From the NCBI GenBank assembly GCA_026002875.1, contig BPGE01000001.1, positions 1,302,001 to 1,366,000 on the forward strand: a stretch of DNA of 64,000 nt, written 5' to 3'. This DNA comes from Bryobacteraceae bacterium. Lineage in GTDB: Bacteria; Acidobacteriota; Terriglobia; Bryobacterales; Bryobacteraceae. Made by a program: the position numbers and the translations under genes. The notes under the pieces were generated by a model. That model was not told where the DNA came from, made no database searches, and was given only the letters and a program-made list of their open reading frames with translations. Below, piece by piece: positions 17,009 through 25,921 of this stretch. Position 1 is the stretch's first letter. Each line of letters starts with the position of its first letter.

Positions 17009-17980
17009 TCAGGCGGAGAGGTATTCGCGGATCCTGTGGATATTTTCCGGCGGGGTTTCCAGCGGGAGGCAACCAGTGCCCATCAGACAATTGGGCCTGC
17101 CCGCGGCGATGGCGAGGATGCGGTCCACCTCGGTCCGGATGGCGTCCCAATCGGAACAGGCCACGATGCGGGGGTCCATGTTGATGCGGACAGCCACGTG
17201 CGGGTGAGTGGCGCAGAGCCGGTCGACGAAGCGCTGCTGGTTGGTTTCCACATTGCAGACGACGTAATTGGTTCCCGTGGAGAGAAGGTCGTCGAGGATT
17301 TTCACGGTATCGCCGCCCAGAATGCAGGGCGAAGCGAGGCCCGTGATTTCCTTCGTGATTTCCAGCGCCCGGGTCAGCGCGGGCAGCTCAACGGTGCGGA
17401 ACTGCCGCGGAGAGATCAGGGGCGGCGCGGCCGCTGATTCGAAAAAGGCGATTCTGAGACCCGCGCCGCAGATGGCGCGGATGAACACGGCCTGATTTTC
17501 CGCCAGACGCAGCAGAAGGCGGCGCGCGTCCTCCGGCCGCTCGGCCACGGCCGCACAGACATTCTCAATGCCCAGCAGGTTGATGGCGATCGAAAACGGG
17601 CCCGCCACCGGGATGCGGACCTCCGCCTCCGGCAGCTCGGCCTGCAGGCGCCGCCCCACGCCGATCACCATCGCGATCCGGCCGTCGCGCGCCGGGTCGA
17701 AGGGCGGCAGATCGAGCGCCTCGTCCAGCGCGCCGAACAACGGCTCGGCAATCGCCGGAATCGAGTCCTCCCCCTGCGGCGCCACGACGCGCGCGCCGTA
17801 GGCCTCGGCTTCCAGATTGTAAATGTCGATGCCGACTACAATCGGCCTGTGCCGGTAGGCGAGCCACGCATCCCGGTGCCCGCGGAACATTTTTTCCGGA
17901 TCGCGGGACGCCTCCCACGGGCTGCAGCCGGCCCAGCGCGCCGCGTGCTCGTACACAGAAGGGTTGAACGGGATCCGCAT
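17009..17980 (-). CDS. Uroporphyrinogen decarboxylase (URO-D) family protein, probably not haem biosynthetic
   Basis: A 323-residue URO-D/MtaA-like barrel: VAGPFSIAINLLG, the GGDTVKILDDLLSTG segment, and a C-terminal ETPPENIHRIREYL motif that matches cobamide methyltransferases such as MtaA/MtbA. In those enzymes an H-x-C before the GDT and a late Cys bind zinc. Here the first pair is replaced (CILGGDT), while the Cys in GTGC before ETPPEN remains. Such divergent members are frequent in Acidobacteria and Planctomycetes and have unknown substrates. It lies 52 nt upstream of the glycoside hydrolase on the same strand, but the hydrolase has its own -10-like box. Confidence 0.78.
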   Translation of the reverse strand: MRIPFNPSVYEHAARWAGCSPWEASRDPEKMFRGHRDAWLAYRHRPIVVGIDIYNLEAEAYGARVVAPQGEDSIPAIAEPLFGALDEALDLPPFDPARDGRIAMVIGVGRRLQAELPEAEVRIPVAGPFSIAINLLGIENVCAAVAERPEDARRLLLRLAENQAVFIRAICGAGLRIAFFESAAAPPLISPRQFRTVELPALTRALEITKEITGLASPCILGGDTVKILDDLLSTGTNYVVCNVETNQQRFVDRLCATHPHVAVRINMDPRIVACSDWDAIRTEVDRILAIAAGRPNCLMGTGCLPLETPPENIHRIREYLSA

Positions 17981-18127
17981 GTCCGGTTACCGTCCTGATT
18001 CCATCACAGACCCGAGAGGAAAGAAACGCCGCAGGATGCTGCCCGGGAGGGGCGGGGGCGGCGGACTGGATTTTTTCCGATTCTGCGAACCGGGAGGGAT
18101 CCGGCAGCGTTATTCCCGGATGGAGCC

Positions 18128-18865
18128 ATGACACAGCCTGCTTCTGACCAGCCAATCACCGAGATCCGGCGGATCTCGGGAGTCTTTGCGGAACCTTCCA
18201 CTGTCTTCGCCGACATTGCGCGCAAAGGAAGGTGGTGGTTGATTGCGGCGGTTTTGATCCTGCTGAACGTTGTCGCCGTCTCGGCCATGGTGCAGCGCGT
18301 GGGGTATGACCTGATGATCGAGAAAACGCTGGAGCAGAACCGCCAGATCCAGGAGATGAGCGCCGAGCAGCGCGCCCAGGTCTACGAATCGCAACGCAAG
18401 TTCATGCCGATTGCCGTCCGCGTTTTCCCGCCGGTGGCCATTCTCGGCGGCATGCTCATCGTGGCTGCCGTGCTGCTGTTCACCTACCGGTTCCTGCTCG
18501 ACGCCGAGGTCAAGTACAAGGAGGCGCTCAACATCACCGCCTACTCGTTCCTTCCCCCGGCGGTTGCCGGCAACATCATGTTCTTCGCTTTGCTCTACCT
18601 GAAGCCACCCGACGAATTCGACTTCGAGTCCGCGAGCGGATTGAGCCTGGGATCCTTCCTTTCGCGGGATACGGCCGCCTGGCTGCGGAGCCTGGCCAAT
18701 TCGCTCGACCTTTTCACGATCTGGACCATTGTGCTGATCGCCGCCGGGTTCACCGCCCTGTGCGGCGCGCGCAGGATGCCGTTCAGCCGTTCCCTGTGGG
18801 GCGTGCTGTCGCCGTGGCTCGTCTACGTGCTTGCCAAGATGGGGTTCGCGGCGCTCACCGGCTGA
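18128..18865 (+). CDS. YIP1-family integral membrane protein
   Basis: A 245-residue protein with a short cytoplasmic N-terminus and five hydrophobic segments: about residues 38-60, 95-120, 137-160, 195-215 and 218-242. They surround a charged loop (EKTLEQNRQIQEMSAEQRAQ). The layout RISGVFAEPSTVFADIARKGRWW followed by five helices is that of bacterial YIP1 domain proteins. Their function in bacteria is not established. The ATG follows GGATGGAG. It starts a plus-strand block that diverges from the URO-D gene. Confidence 0.75.
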   Translation: MTQPASDQPITEIRRISGVFAEPSTVFADIARKGRWWLIAAVLILLNVVAVSAMVQRVGYDLMIEKTLEQNRQIQEMSAEQRAQVYESQRKFMPIAVRVFPPVAILGGMLIVAAVLLFTYRFLLDAEVKYKEALNITAYSFLPPAVAGNIMFFALLYLKPPDEFDFESASGLSLGSFLSRDTAAWLRSLANSLDLFTIWTIVLIAAGFTALCGARRMPFSRSLWGVLSPWLVYVLAKMGFAALTG

Positions 18866-18945
18866 AACCATTCAGTCTCAAGGATCGGCGGAGTGCTGCC
18901 GATACCCAATGAGCGGCGCCCCTGCGCGCCGGGCGCGTGACTCAC

Positions 18946-19296
18946 ATGCAGACAGTCATCCAGGTGATCAGCAGTCGGAGCGAGTCGCTGCGCGACCGCA
19001 TTGTGAATGACCCCGGTCTGGGCAGGTACCAGCTTTCCCTCGTCCAGGAGAAAAAGAAAGGGCGCAACCGCGGCTGGGCGAAGATCACCGGCAGCAGGAA
19101 TGCGCAGGGCGCCCTGAATCTCGAGTGGCAGCCCTCGGCAAGAATCCTGCTGGGGCGCACCGTCACCCGGGGTGGAAGCTGTCCGGCTCTGCTTGCCGCC
19201 TGCTATGTGCATTACCTGTTGAGCCGCTACCGGGACGAGATCGTCTCCATCCAGATCTGGACGCAGGAGGACGCCGGGAACGAGGAGTGCGAATAG
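18946..19296 (+). CDS. Hypothetical small protein
   Basis: The product read from ATG 18946 has 116 residues; an in-frame GTG nine bases upstream would add three. It is mixed alpha/beta: an N-terminal VIQVISSRSESLRDRIV segment, a basic middle (EKKKGRNRGWAKI), a strand-rich part and a C-terminal helix ending in acidic residues. There is no signal peptide or transmembrane segment. The composition looks coding and the frame is unbroken, but no family is recognised. It lies between the YIP1 gene and the phosphoglycolate phosphatase gene on the same strand. Confidence 0.6.
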   Translation: MQTVIQVISSRSESLRDRIVNDPGLGRYQLSLVQEKKKGRNRGWAKITGSRNAQGALNLEWQPSARILLGRTVTRGGSCPALLAACYVHYLLSRYRDEIVSIQIWTQEDAGNEECE

Positions 19297-19383
19297 GGCG
19301 ACCGGCCAAAGCGCGGCGCCGCCCGTGCGCCGGGCTTCGCCTGCCGCGCCCCCGGCAAAAGCGCCTGTGATCGCGCCTGCGGC

Positions 19384-19389
19384 TACACT
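19384..19389 (+). promoter_or_regulatory. -10-like hexamer TACACT before gph
   Basis: TACACT ends 12 nt before the ATG at 19402, so the predicted leader is only about five bases. No -35 box is evident. Confidence 0.4.
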
Positions 19390-19401
19390 GGAAGCAGGCA
19401 G

Positions 19402-20052
19402 ATGGCGCTGGTGATTTTCGATCTCGACGGCACGCTGGTCGACTCCGTCGACGACCTGTGCAATTCAGTGAATGCGGCCCGAGCTTACATGGGCCTTCCG
19501 GCGCTGCCGCACGACGTCGTCGCCTCCTATGTCGGCAACGGTGCGCCGGTTCTGATCCGCCGCGCCATGGGGCCTGAGGCCACGGAGCAGCAGGTCGAGG
19601 ACGCGCTCGCATTCTTTCTGAGCTACTATCGCGAGCACATGCTCGATCACACGCGTCCTTATCCCGGCGTGGTCGAGACACTCGAAACCCTGCACTCGCG
19701 CGGCGTCCGGATGGCCGTTCTCACCAACAAGCCCCAGAGGTTTTCGCGCGACATGTGCGCCGGGCTCGGCCTGTCGCAGTACTTTTTCCAGATCTACGGC
19801 GGCAACAGTTTCGAGCAGAAAAAGCCCGACCCCGTGGGCATCCGCACGCTGATGCAGGAGGCGCAGGCGCGTCAGCAGGAAACCTGGATGGTAGGCGACT
19901 CGGCCACGGACGTGCTCACCGCGCGCAACGCCGGCGTCCGCAGCGTCGGCGTCACCTACGGCATCAGCCCGGAGTCGCTCAAAGAAACGCCGCCGGATTT
20001 CCTCATCCACTCCATCACCGAGCTGCCGGCGCTGCTGGAACGCGCGCGCTGA
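19402..20052 (+). CDS. gph: Phosphoglycolate phosphatase (HAD family)
   Basis: A 216-residue HAD hydrolase. Motif I is FDLDGTLVDS at residues 5-14, motif II includes VLTNKP, and motif III/IV has KKPDPVGI and MVGDSATDVLTARNAG. The cap domain between them is all-helical as in Gph, and the length matches that family. The usual role is removal of phosphate from 2-phosphoglycolate formed during DNA repair. The HAD family is promiscuous, so another small phosphomonoester is possible. It converges with the DUF2339 gene 9 nt downstream. Confidence 0.82.
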   Translation: MALVIFDLDGTLVDSVDDLCNSVNAARAYMGLPALPHDVVASYVGNGAPVLIRRAMGPEATEQQVEDALAFFLSYYREHMLDHTRPYPGVVETLETLHSRGVRMAVLTNKPQRFSRDMCAGLGLSQYFFQIYGGNSFEQKKPDPVGIRTLMQEAQARQQETWMVGDSATDVLTARNAGVRSVGVTYGISPESLKETPPDFLIHSITELPALLERAR

Positions 20053-20061
20053 AGCGCCCGT

Positions 20062-22098
20062 TCAGCCAAGCCACTTCGACAGCCGCTCGCGATGGCGCGA
20101 GTACAGATACGATGCCGCCACCAGCAACAGTCCCAGCCCCACGAAAGCCGTACTCCGGAACAGCCGCCCGAGCTGCCAGACGTCGTAAAGGTACAGCTTG
20201 AGCACGACGAAGCCCAGCGCGAGCAGGCCAAGCGCACGATCCAGCCGAGCGCGCCGTGCCATGCCCAGCGCGACCAGGGCGACGCCGTATGCGCCCAGAA
20301 CCAGCGAGAAAGCCAGGATGGAGGCGCTGTGGAGGTTCTCGGGCAAAGCCGTGCGCCGGACCTGCCCGATGACCTCCAACTCCATGCCCGCCAGCATCAC
20401 GGCGTGGCCTGCCACATAGGACGCCGCGGCAAGGAACCGCGGCTGAAGCAGCGCCGCGCTGATCCAGCAGCCAAGGGCAGCCCACACCATGACGAAGAAG
20501 CGCTCGTTGATGAAAAGCATCTGCGGATGCAGATTCGAGTCCACGAACGCGACCCTCAGCAGGGCAAGCGACAGAACCACGGCAGCGATCCAGTGCGGCA
20601 GGCGCGCCGGGAAACGCGACGCCAGAAACGCCAGAAGCACTCCCTCCAGCACCCACGCCACCGTCACCCGCCACGCCTGGAACTGGATGGGCACCGCCAG
20701 CGTAAAGAAGGCGGTTGCCAGAACGCCGGACAGCAGGGCGATCGCCTCCGTGCGCCGCGCCACCCACGCTGATGCCGCAAGCAGAGCCCCGGCAGCGAAC
20801 GTGAATGCGCCCGTCCAGAGCTGGTGTTCCGGTTCCAGAAGAGCGTACGCGGAGGCATACCAGGCCACCGCGTTCACTGCATAAACCATCGGCGCAGTCC
20901 AGTCTCCGGGCTCCTGCCCGGACCCCCGCTGCCAGAGCGCCCATGCGTGGATCAGTCCGAAGCCGGCTGTCACGCCCGCGAAACGGATCCAGAAGGCTTC
21001 GTCCGGGTTCAGCACCCCTGCAAGGATCGAATACGGCAGCCAGAAGCCGGCGGCGGCTGCCGCCCCCATGTTCCGCAACAGCCCGACGCCCGTCAGTGGA
21101 ATCAGGATGGCGAACAGCCATGAGGAGTCCGGCTGGAACACAAACGCGATGCCCACAGCTGCGCCAACATGCGCGACCTGGCGTGCTGCCGCCGAGGGCG
21201 ACAGATGGAAGAGCGCGCACGCCGACAGCAAGAAGAACGCTGCCGGAGCGCGTTTGGCCGTTTCGAAGTGCCTGAGGAACCACAGCTCGTACAGAGCCGC
21301 CGCGCCCAGCAGTGCCAGCCACTCCACGGTTGACCATCCACGGCGCCGCCTGACCCACACCGCGCCGGCGACCAGCAGCAGGAGGTAGGGAAACAGCACC
21401 CACGGCGCGTCCCTGCCCGTCGACAGGACCAGCGGCGTCGCGAAGCCGCCTATCAGCGAAAGGACGGCAATTGAGGACGCATCGTACCGCAGCGCCAGCC
21501 AGGCTGCTGACGCTGTCACGAGCATCATTGCGGCGAACGAGAGCGCGACCGGCGCCAATTGATAGAAGCCGTAAGCCGCATAGCTCGAGACATAGAGGAC
21601 GCTGATTCCCAGCGCCGTGATGCCCATGGCGAAAACGCGCTGGCCCGTGCGGGACAAGCGGTCCGCCGCGGCCAGAGCGGCGATGCCGGCGGCGACGCCC
21701 AGTGCGACGCGCCCCCGTGGCCCGATCCACTCGTTGTCGATCGCGTACTTGAACAGGAAAGCGACACCCAGCACCAGCGTGACGACGCCGATGCGGTTCA
21801 GCCACGAGAGCCCGAACGAGCTCTCGACCGGCTCCGCTGCGGCCGGAGCAGTCTGCGCGGGCGGCGGAACTGCAGTCTCCATTCGCGTTTCCGGGAGCGC
21901 TGCTGCGGCGGGTTCCTGCACGACATCCGCGTCTGACGGCGCCGCGGGCTCAGGCCATGGCGGCGGGGGCGGCGGCGCCAACTGCGGAAGAGCTGCAAGC
22001 CGCGCCTCGATTTCGTCCACCCGGCGGCTCAGCCGGGCCAATGCTTTCGAGATTGCGTCCAGCCGCTCCTGAACCTGGCCGAGCTCGTCACCCGTCAT
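20062..22098 (-). CDS. DUF2339 polytopic membrane protein
   Basis: A 678-residue protein. Residues 1-40 form a coiled coil (VQERLDAISKALARLSRRVDEIEARLAAL). Residues 45-100 are Pro/Ala-rich and disordered. The rest is a long chain of about 20 hydrophobic segments starting with WLNRIGVVTLVLGVAFLFKYAIDNEWIGP, a block typical of DUF2339. The function of the family is unknown. The ATG follows an AGGGGAG site. It is monocistronic, diverging from the gamma-glutamyltranspeptidase gene. Confidence 0.87.
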   Translation of the reverse strand: MTGDELGQVQERLDAISKALARLSRRVDEIEARLAALPQLAPPPPPPWPEPAAPSDADVVQEPAAAALPETRMETAVPPPAQTAPAAAEPVESSFGLSWLNRIGVVTLVLGVAFLFKYAIDNEWIGPRGRVALGVAAGIAALAAADRLSRTGQRVFAMGITALGISVLYVSSYAAYGFYQLAPVALSFAAMMLVTASAAWLALRYDASSIAVLSLIGGFATPLVLSTGRDAPWVLFPYLLLLVAGAVWVRRRRGWSTVEWLALLGAAALYELWFLRHFETAKRAPAAFFLLSACALFHLSPSAAARQVAHVGAAVGIAFVFQPDSSWLFAILIPLTGVGLLRNMGAAAAAGFWLPYSILAGVLNPDEAFWIRFAGVTAGFGLIHAWALWQRGSGQEPGDWTAPMVYAVNAVAWYASAYALLEPEHQLWTGAFTFAAGALLAASAWVARRTEAIALLSGVLATAFFTLAVPIQFQAWRVTVAWVLEGVLLAFLASRFPARLPHWIAAVVLSLALLRVAFVDSNLHPQMLFINERFFVMVWAALGCWISAALLQPRFLAAASYVAGHAVMLAGMELEVIGQVRRTALPENLHSASILAFSLVLGAYGVALVALGMARRARLDRALGLLALGFVVLKLYLYDVWQLGRLFRSTAFVGLGLLLVAASYLYSRHRERLSKWLG

Positions 22099-22217
22099 CG
22101 TTCGCTCCCCTGCCGTCGGCGGTTCATGAATTCCCCGTTCTCCGGCAGGGTATCACGCCGTCCGCAGCGCCGCAGAACCGGAATTTCCGCTTTGATCGCG
22201 CGCAGGTTCATGATTGA

Positions 22218-23870
22218 ATGGGTCGCGTGAGGAGTGCAGCACTGTTGATGATGATGTTGGCGTGGAGCGTGTCCGGCCAGGACCGCAATCAGTCCCGCTC
22301 GATTGTCTACAGCCATTACGGAGTCGTCTCGACGAGCCATCCGCTGGCCACTCAGGCCGGCGTCCGCATTCTTGAACGCGGAGGCTCCGCAGTCGATGCC
22401 GCCATTGCCGCCAATGCCGTCCTGAGCGTCGTCGAGCCGATGATGTGCGGCCCCGGCGGGGATCTTTTCATGATCCACCGTGACGGACGCTATGGAGAGC
22501 TCGTGGGGCTCAATGCATCAGGCTGGGCGCCGCGCGGCCTGTCGGCCGAGTGGCTGCGTTCGCAGGGACACAAGACAATGCCGGCCTCCGGCATCCATTC
22601 CGTCACTGTGCCCGGCGCCGTGGCAGGCTGGCACGCCGCGCATGAACGCTACGGCAAGCTCCCGTGGAACGTGCTGTTCGAGGATGCGATCCGGATCGCG
22701 GAGCAGGGCCACTTTGTCCATGAAGTCATCGCGTCCCTGTGGAGGTCGCCCCGGCTGCGCGAGTCCAGAGAGGCGATGGAACTCTTCCTGCCGACAACCG
22801 CCGCAGGCGAAAACCACTGGAATCGTCCGCTGGCCAGAACATTCCGGCTGATTGCGGATCAGGGACCGGATGCGTTCTACCGCGGCGAAATTGCGAAGGC
22901 CATTCTGGAAACCAGCCGGAAACTGGGCGGCCGCATGGCGGCCGACGATCTGGCCGAGTACAAGCCGGAATGGGTGAAGCCGATTTCCACCACATACCGC
23001 GGCTGGCGCGTCTGGGAGCTGCCGCCCAATGGCCAGGGGCTGGCCGCGCTCCTGATGCTGAACATCATGGAGCAGTTCCCCGCGCCCGAAGAGGGGCCGC
23101 ACTCGGTGCAGGCGCTGCACTGGAAGATCGAATCGATGAAGCTCGCCTACGCAGACCTGATGGCCTACAACGCCGATCCCCGCCAGATCCGCGTTCCTCT
23201 GGCGGGGCTCCTGTCGAAGGATTACGCAAGGCAGCGGGCGGCGGAGATCGACTGGAAGCGGGCCCGATGCGAGGTGCTGCCAGGCCAGCCCCGGGAGTCG
23301 GAGACAACTTACCTGGCCGTGGTGGACGCGGAGCGAAACATCGTGAGCTGGATCCAGAGCATCCGCGCGGCCTGGGGCAGCGGCGTGTATGCCGAAGGAA
23401 CGGGGTTCATGCTGCAGAACCGCGGAAGCGATTTTGTGCTCACGCCTGGCCATCCGAACGAATTGCAGCCCAGAAAGCGGAGTTTTCACACCATCATTCC
23501 CGGTTTTCTGGAGAAAGACGGGACCATGATGGCCTTTGGCATCATGGGCGGCGCCAACCAGCCGCTGGCCCACGCGCAGTTCGTCTCCAACATCGCCGAC
23601 TATGGAATGAACCCGCAGGCCGCTCTGGAGGCGCCGCGCTTTACCAAGGCGGGACCGCAGGGCTGCGATGTCCAGCTTGAGGGGCGCATCCCGGCCGCGT
23701 CCATCAAGGCGCTGCGCGAAATGGGACACGACATTGAATTGCGCCAGGACTACTCGATGAACATGGGCCGCGGCGCAGTGGCAGGGGTCATGGCGAATAC
23801 CGGCGCGCGCTTCGGCGCCGCCGATCCACGCGGCGACGGGCACGCAGCGCCGGCCTTGCGCAGCCGCTGA
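22218..23870 (+). CDS. ggt: Gamma-glutamyltranspeptidase, exported
   Basis: The 550-residue protein carries a signal peptide (residues 1-20, ending VSGQ). It then has the large-subunit signature ATQAGVRILERGGSAVDAAIAA and GPGGDLF. The autoprocessing site is at ETTYLAVVD; the first Thr (about residue 363) would become the N-terminal nucleophile of the small subunit. The small-subunit PxxRSFHTIIPGF segment is also present. The enzyme hydrolyses gamma-glutamyl amides such as glutathione in the periplasm. It converges with the glycosyltransferase-thioesterase gene. Confidence 0.92.
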   Translation: MGRVRSAALLMMMLAWSVSGQDRNQSRSIVYSHYGVVSTSHPLATQAGVRILERGGSAVDAAIAANAVLSVVEPMMCGPGGDLFMIHRDGRYGELVGLNASGWAPRGLSAEWLRSQGHKTMPASGIHSVTVPGAVAGWHAAHERYGKLPWNVLFEDAIRIAEQGHFVHEVIASLWRSPRLRESREAMELFLPTTAAGENHWNRPLARTFRLIADQGPDAFYRGEIAKAILETSRKLGGRMAADDLAEYKPEWVKPISTTYRGWRVWELPPNGQGLAALLMLNIMEQFPAPEEGPHSVQALHWKIESMKLAYADLMAYNADPRQIRVPLAGLLSKDYARQRAAEIDWKRARCEVLPGQPRESETTYLAVVDAERNIVSWIQSIRAAWGSGVYAEGTGFMLQNRGSDFVLTPGHPNELQPRKRSFHTIIPGFLEKDGTMMAFGIMGGANQPLAHAQFVSNIADYGMNPQAALEAPRFTKAGPQGCDVQLEGRIPAASIKALREMGHDIELRQDYSMNMGRGAVAGVMANTGARFGAADPRGDGHAAPALRSR

Positions 23871-23893
23871 CGAGGCGGGAGCGCCAGCGGCTT

Positions 23894-25921
23894 CTATTGC
23901 GGCTTCCAGAGCAGATTCGCCCGAAGACTGGCCAGCAGGGCGGGCAGCGCTGACTCCAGATAGAAATGGCCCCCCGGAAACTCGGCCCGCTCAAAGTGGA
24001 CCGTGGTCTGCTCTTTCCACGCCTCCAGATGCGCCGCCGTGACATTCGGGTCCGCGTCGCCGCCATAGGCGAAAACCGGCACGTCCAGCGGAGGCTCCGG
24101 TCTGTAAACGTAGTGGCGGTACAGCCGCGCGTCGGCCAGCAGCGCGGGCAGCGCCAGCTTCAGCAGCTCCGGCTGGTTCAGCACGCTGGGCGGAAATCCC
24201 TCCAGCCGGCGCAGCTCCTCGATGAAATCGCGCAGCGAAGGCTCTGGCGGCGGAACATGGTTGAGGCGGAACTGCGGCGCGCGCGCTCCCGAAACATGGA
24301 GCGACCGCGGCAGCGGCAGTCCGGCGCGCCGCAGCGCGCGCGTCAGCTCGAACGCGATGCCGGCGCCCATGGAGTGGCCGAAGAAAGCGAAGGGCGGCTC
24401 TGTGTGCGGCCGGATCTGCTCCAGGAGCGCCTCCACCAGCGGCTCCATCCGCTCGAACGGCGGCTCGGACGCGCGCGATTCGCGTCCCGGCAGGCGCACC
24501 GGAACGACGAATGCCGCCTGCGCCAGCGGCTCGCTCCAGGAGCGGTAGGGCAGGGCTCCGCCGCCCGCCCAGGGAAAACAGAACAGCCGCAATTTGTCTG
24601 CTGGCGCATCATGGATGTTCGGGAACCACGGATGCGTCGCCGGCGGCTTGCCGGCCGCTTTGCGCTTCAGCCGCAACGCCAGCAGCTTCCGCTTTTCCTC
24701 GCTGAGAGCCGGACGCGCCGCGGCCGCCGCAGCGGCTTTTTTCGGTTTCCGGAGCAGTTCCAGCAGCGCGTGCTCGAAGGGCTCGACCGAAAGCGACGCC
24801 GCATACTCCAGAGCCGCGCGCCGGCTGGCCGCCGCGATCTCCTCCCAGTGTGCGCGGTCCGTCGTGAGACGCTCGAGAACGCGTTGCCAGGGGGTGACGT
24901 CCTGCGGCGGCACCTCCGCCACGGGCACCATCGAAGCGTCCAGCGACGGTTGATAGCGCACGATCGGATTCACGCGGATCAGATAGGGCACGCCCAGTTT
25001 GGCCTCGTGCAGCCCGCCGACATCGGACGCCACCACGGGCACGCCGCGGCTCATCGCCTCCAGCACGATGCGCGAGCGCGCCTCCGCCCAGACCGACGGC
25101 ACGAGCATGACCCGGGTGCGCCGCAGCAGCTCGTCGATGTTGTCCACGCGGGGCAGCAACGTGATGTTGGGCACGCCGCGCAATTCCTCCAGTTCCGCCG
25201 GCGTCGTGCCCCACGTCGGAATGGCGGCGAACCGCAGATGGGGCAGCCGGCGCGCCAGTTCGAGGAAAATGGCGATCCCTTTCACCGCGCACGGGTTGAC
25301 CATCGAGACGAATTCGTTGTCGAAACGTCCCAGCAGAGGAAACTCCGCGCCGGGTTCGAGCAGCGAGATCGGGACGTGAATCGCGTCCAGCCCGCTCCAT
25401 TCGCGCACGTAGCCGGCCACATAGTGGCTGACGCCGACGATCAGGTCCGCCTGGCGGAGGCTCTCCGTCTTGGCCGCACTCACCATCGAGCTGTCCGGGC
25501 CGAACGGCACGGCGATGGTGGCCCGCACCAGATAGACGACGCGGGCGCGCGGATGCCGCACGGCCAGATCGAACAGGATCTGTCCGGGATCGTCGGTGGA
25601 AGTCACGATGATGTCAGGGTCGAACGCGTCCAGACAAGCCTGGAAAAACTGGCGCAGATGCGGCCGCCGCGTCAGCACGCGGACATCGACGCCGTTCAGC
25701 CGGTAGCGCAGCGATTCATCGTCCTCCTCAGCCGCGATAGAGCGCGAAGCCAGCTCCTGTTTCAGCTCCTCGTGCGCCTTTTCGGAGAACTCCGACACGC
25801 GGGTAACGACCATCACGCTGTGGCCCCGCGCCGCCAGCGCCTCCATCAGCAGCCGGTTGCTCTTGTCGCCGCCGCCGAGAGCGGGGAAGTACGTCGAGTT
25901 GTGCGCCAGCAGGACCTTCAT
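23894..25921 (-). CDS. Glycosyltransferase-thioesterase fusion protein
   Basis: In this 675-residue protein, residues 1-400 form a GT4-like glycosyltransferase: N-terminal AHNSTYFPALGGGDKSNR and an EX7E motif at about 279-287 (E-ARSRIVL-E), followed by GVPVVASDVGGL. A 40-residue Ala/Lys-rich linker contains LSEEKRKLLALRLKRKA, which resembles NRPS inter-module linkers. Residues 441-675 are a type II thioesterase/alpha-beta hydrolase: LFCFPWAGGG, GHSMG (Ser about 516), GGDADPNV (Asp) and GGHFYL (His about 651). It is the last gene of a three-gene operon and starts on a 4-bp ATGA overlap with the preceding gene. A role in transferring or releasing a carrier-bound acyl or glyceryl group is inferred from the partner carrier protein. 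Confidence 0.85.
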   Translation of the reverse strand: MKVLLAHNSTYFPALGGGDKSNRLLMEALAARGHSVMVVTRVSEFSEKAHEELKQELASRSIAAEEDDESLRYRLNGVDVRVLTRRPHLRQFFQACLDAFDPDIIVTSTDDPGQILFDLAVRHPRARVVYLVRATIAVPFGPDSSMVSAAKTESLRQADLIVGVSHYVAGYVREWSGLDAIHVPISLLEPGAEFPLLGRFDNEFVSMVNPCAVKGIAIFLELARRLPHLRFAAIPTWGTTPAELEELRGVPNITLLPRVDNIDELLRRTRVMLVPSVWAEARSRIVLEAMSRGVPVVASDVGGLHEAKLGVPYLIRVNPIVRYQPSLDASMVPVAEVPPQDVTPWQRVLERLTTDRAHWEEIAAASRRAALEYAASLSVEPFEHALLELLRKPKKAAAAAAARPALSEEKRKLLALRLKRKAAGKPPATHPWFPNIHDAPADKLRLFCFPWAGGGALPYRSWSEPLAQAAFVVPVRLPGRESRASEPPFERMEPLVEALLEQIRPHTEPPFAFFGHSMGAGIAFELTRALRRAGLPLPRSLHVSGARAPQFRLNHVPPPEPSLRDFIEELRRLEGFPPSVLNQPELLKLALPALLADARLYRHYVYRPEPPLDVPVFAYGGDADPNVTAAHLEAWKEQTTVHFERAEFPGGHFYLESALPALLASLRANLLWKPQ

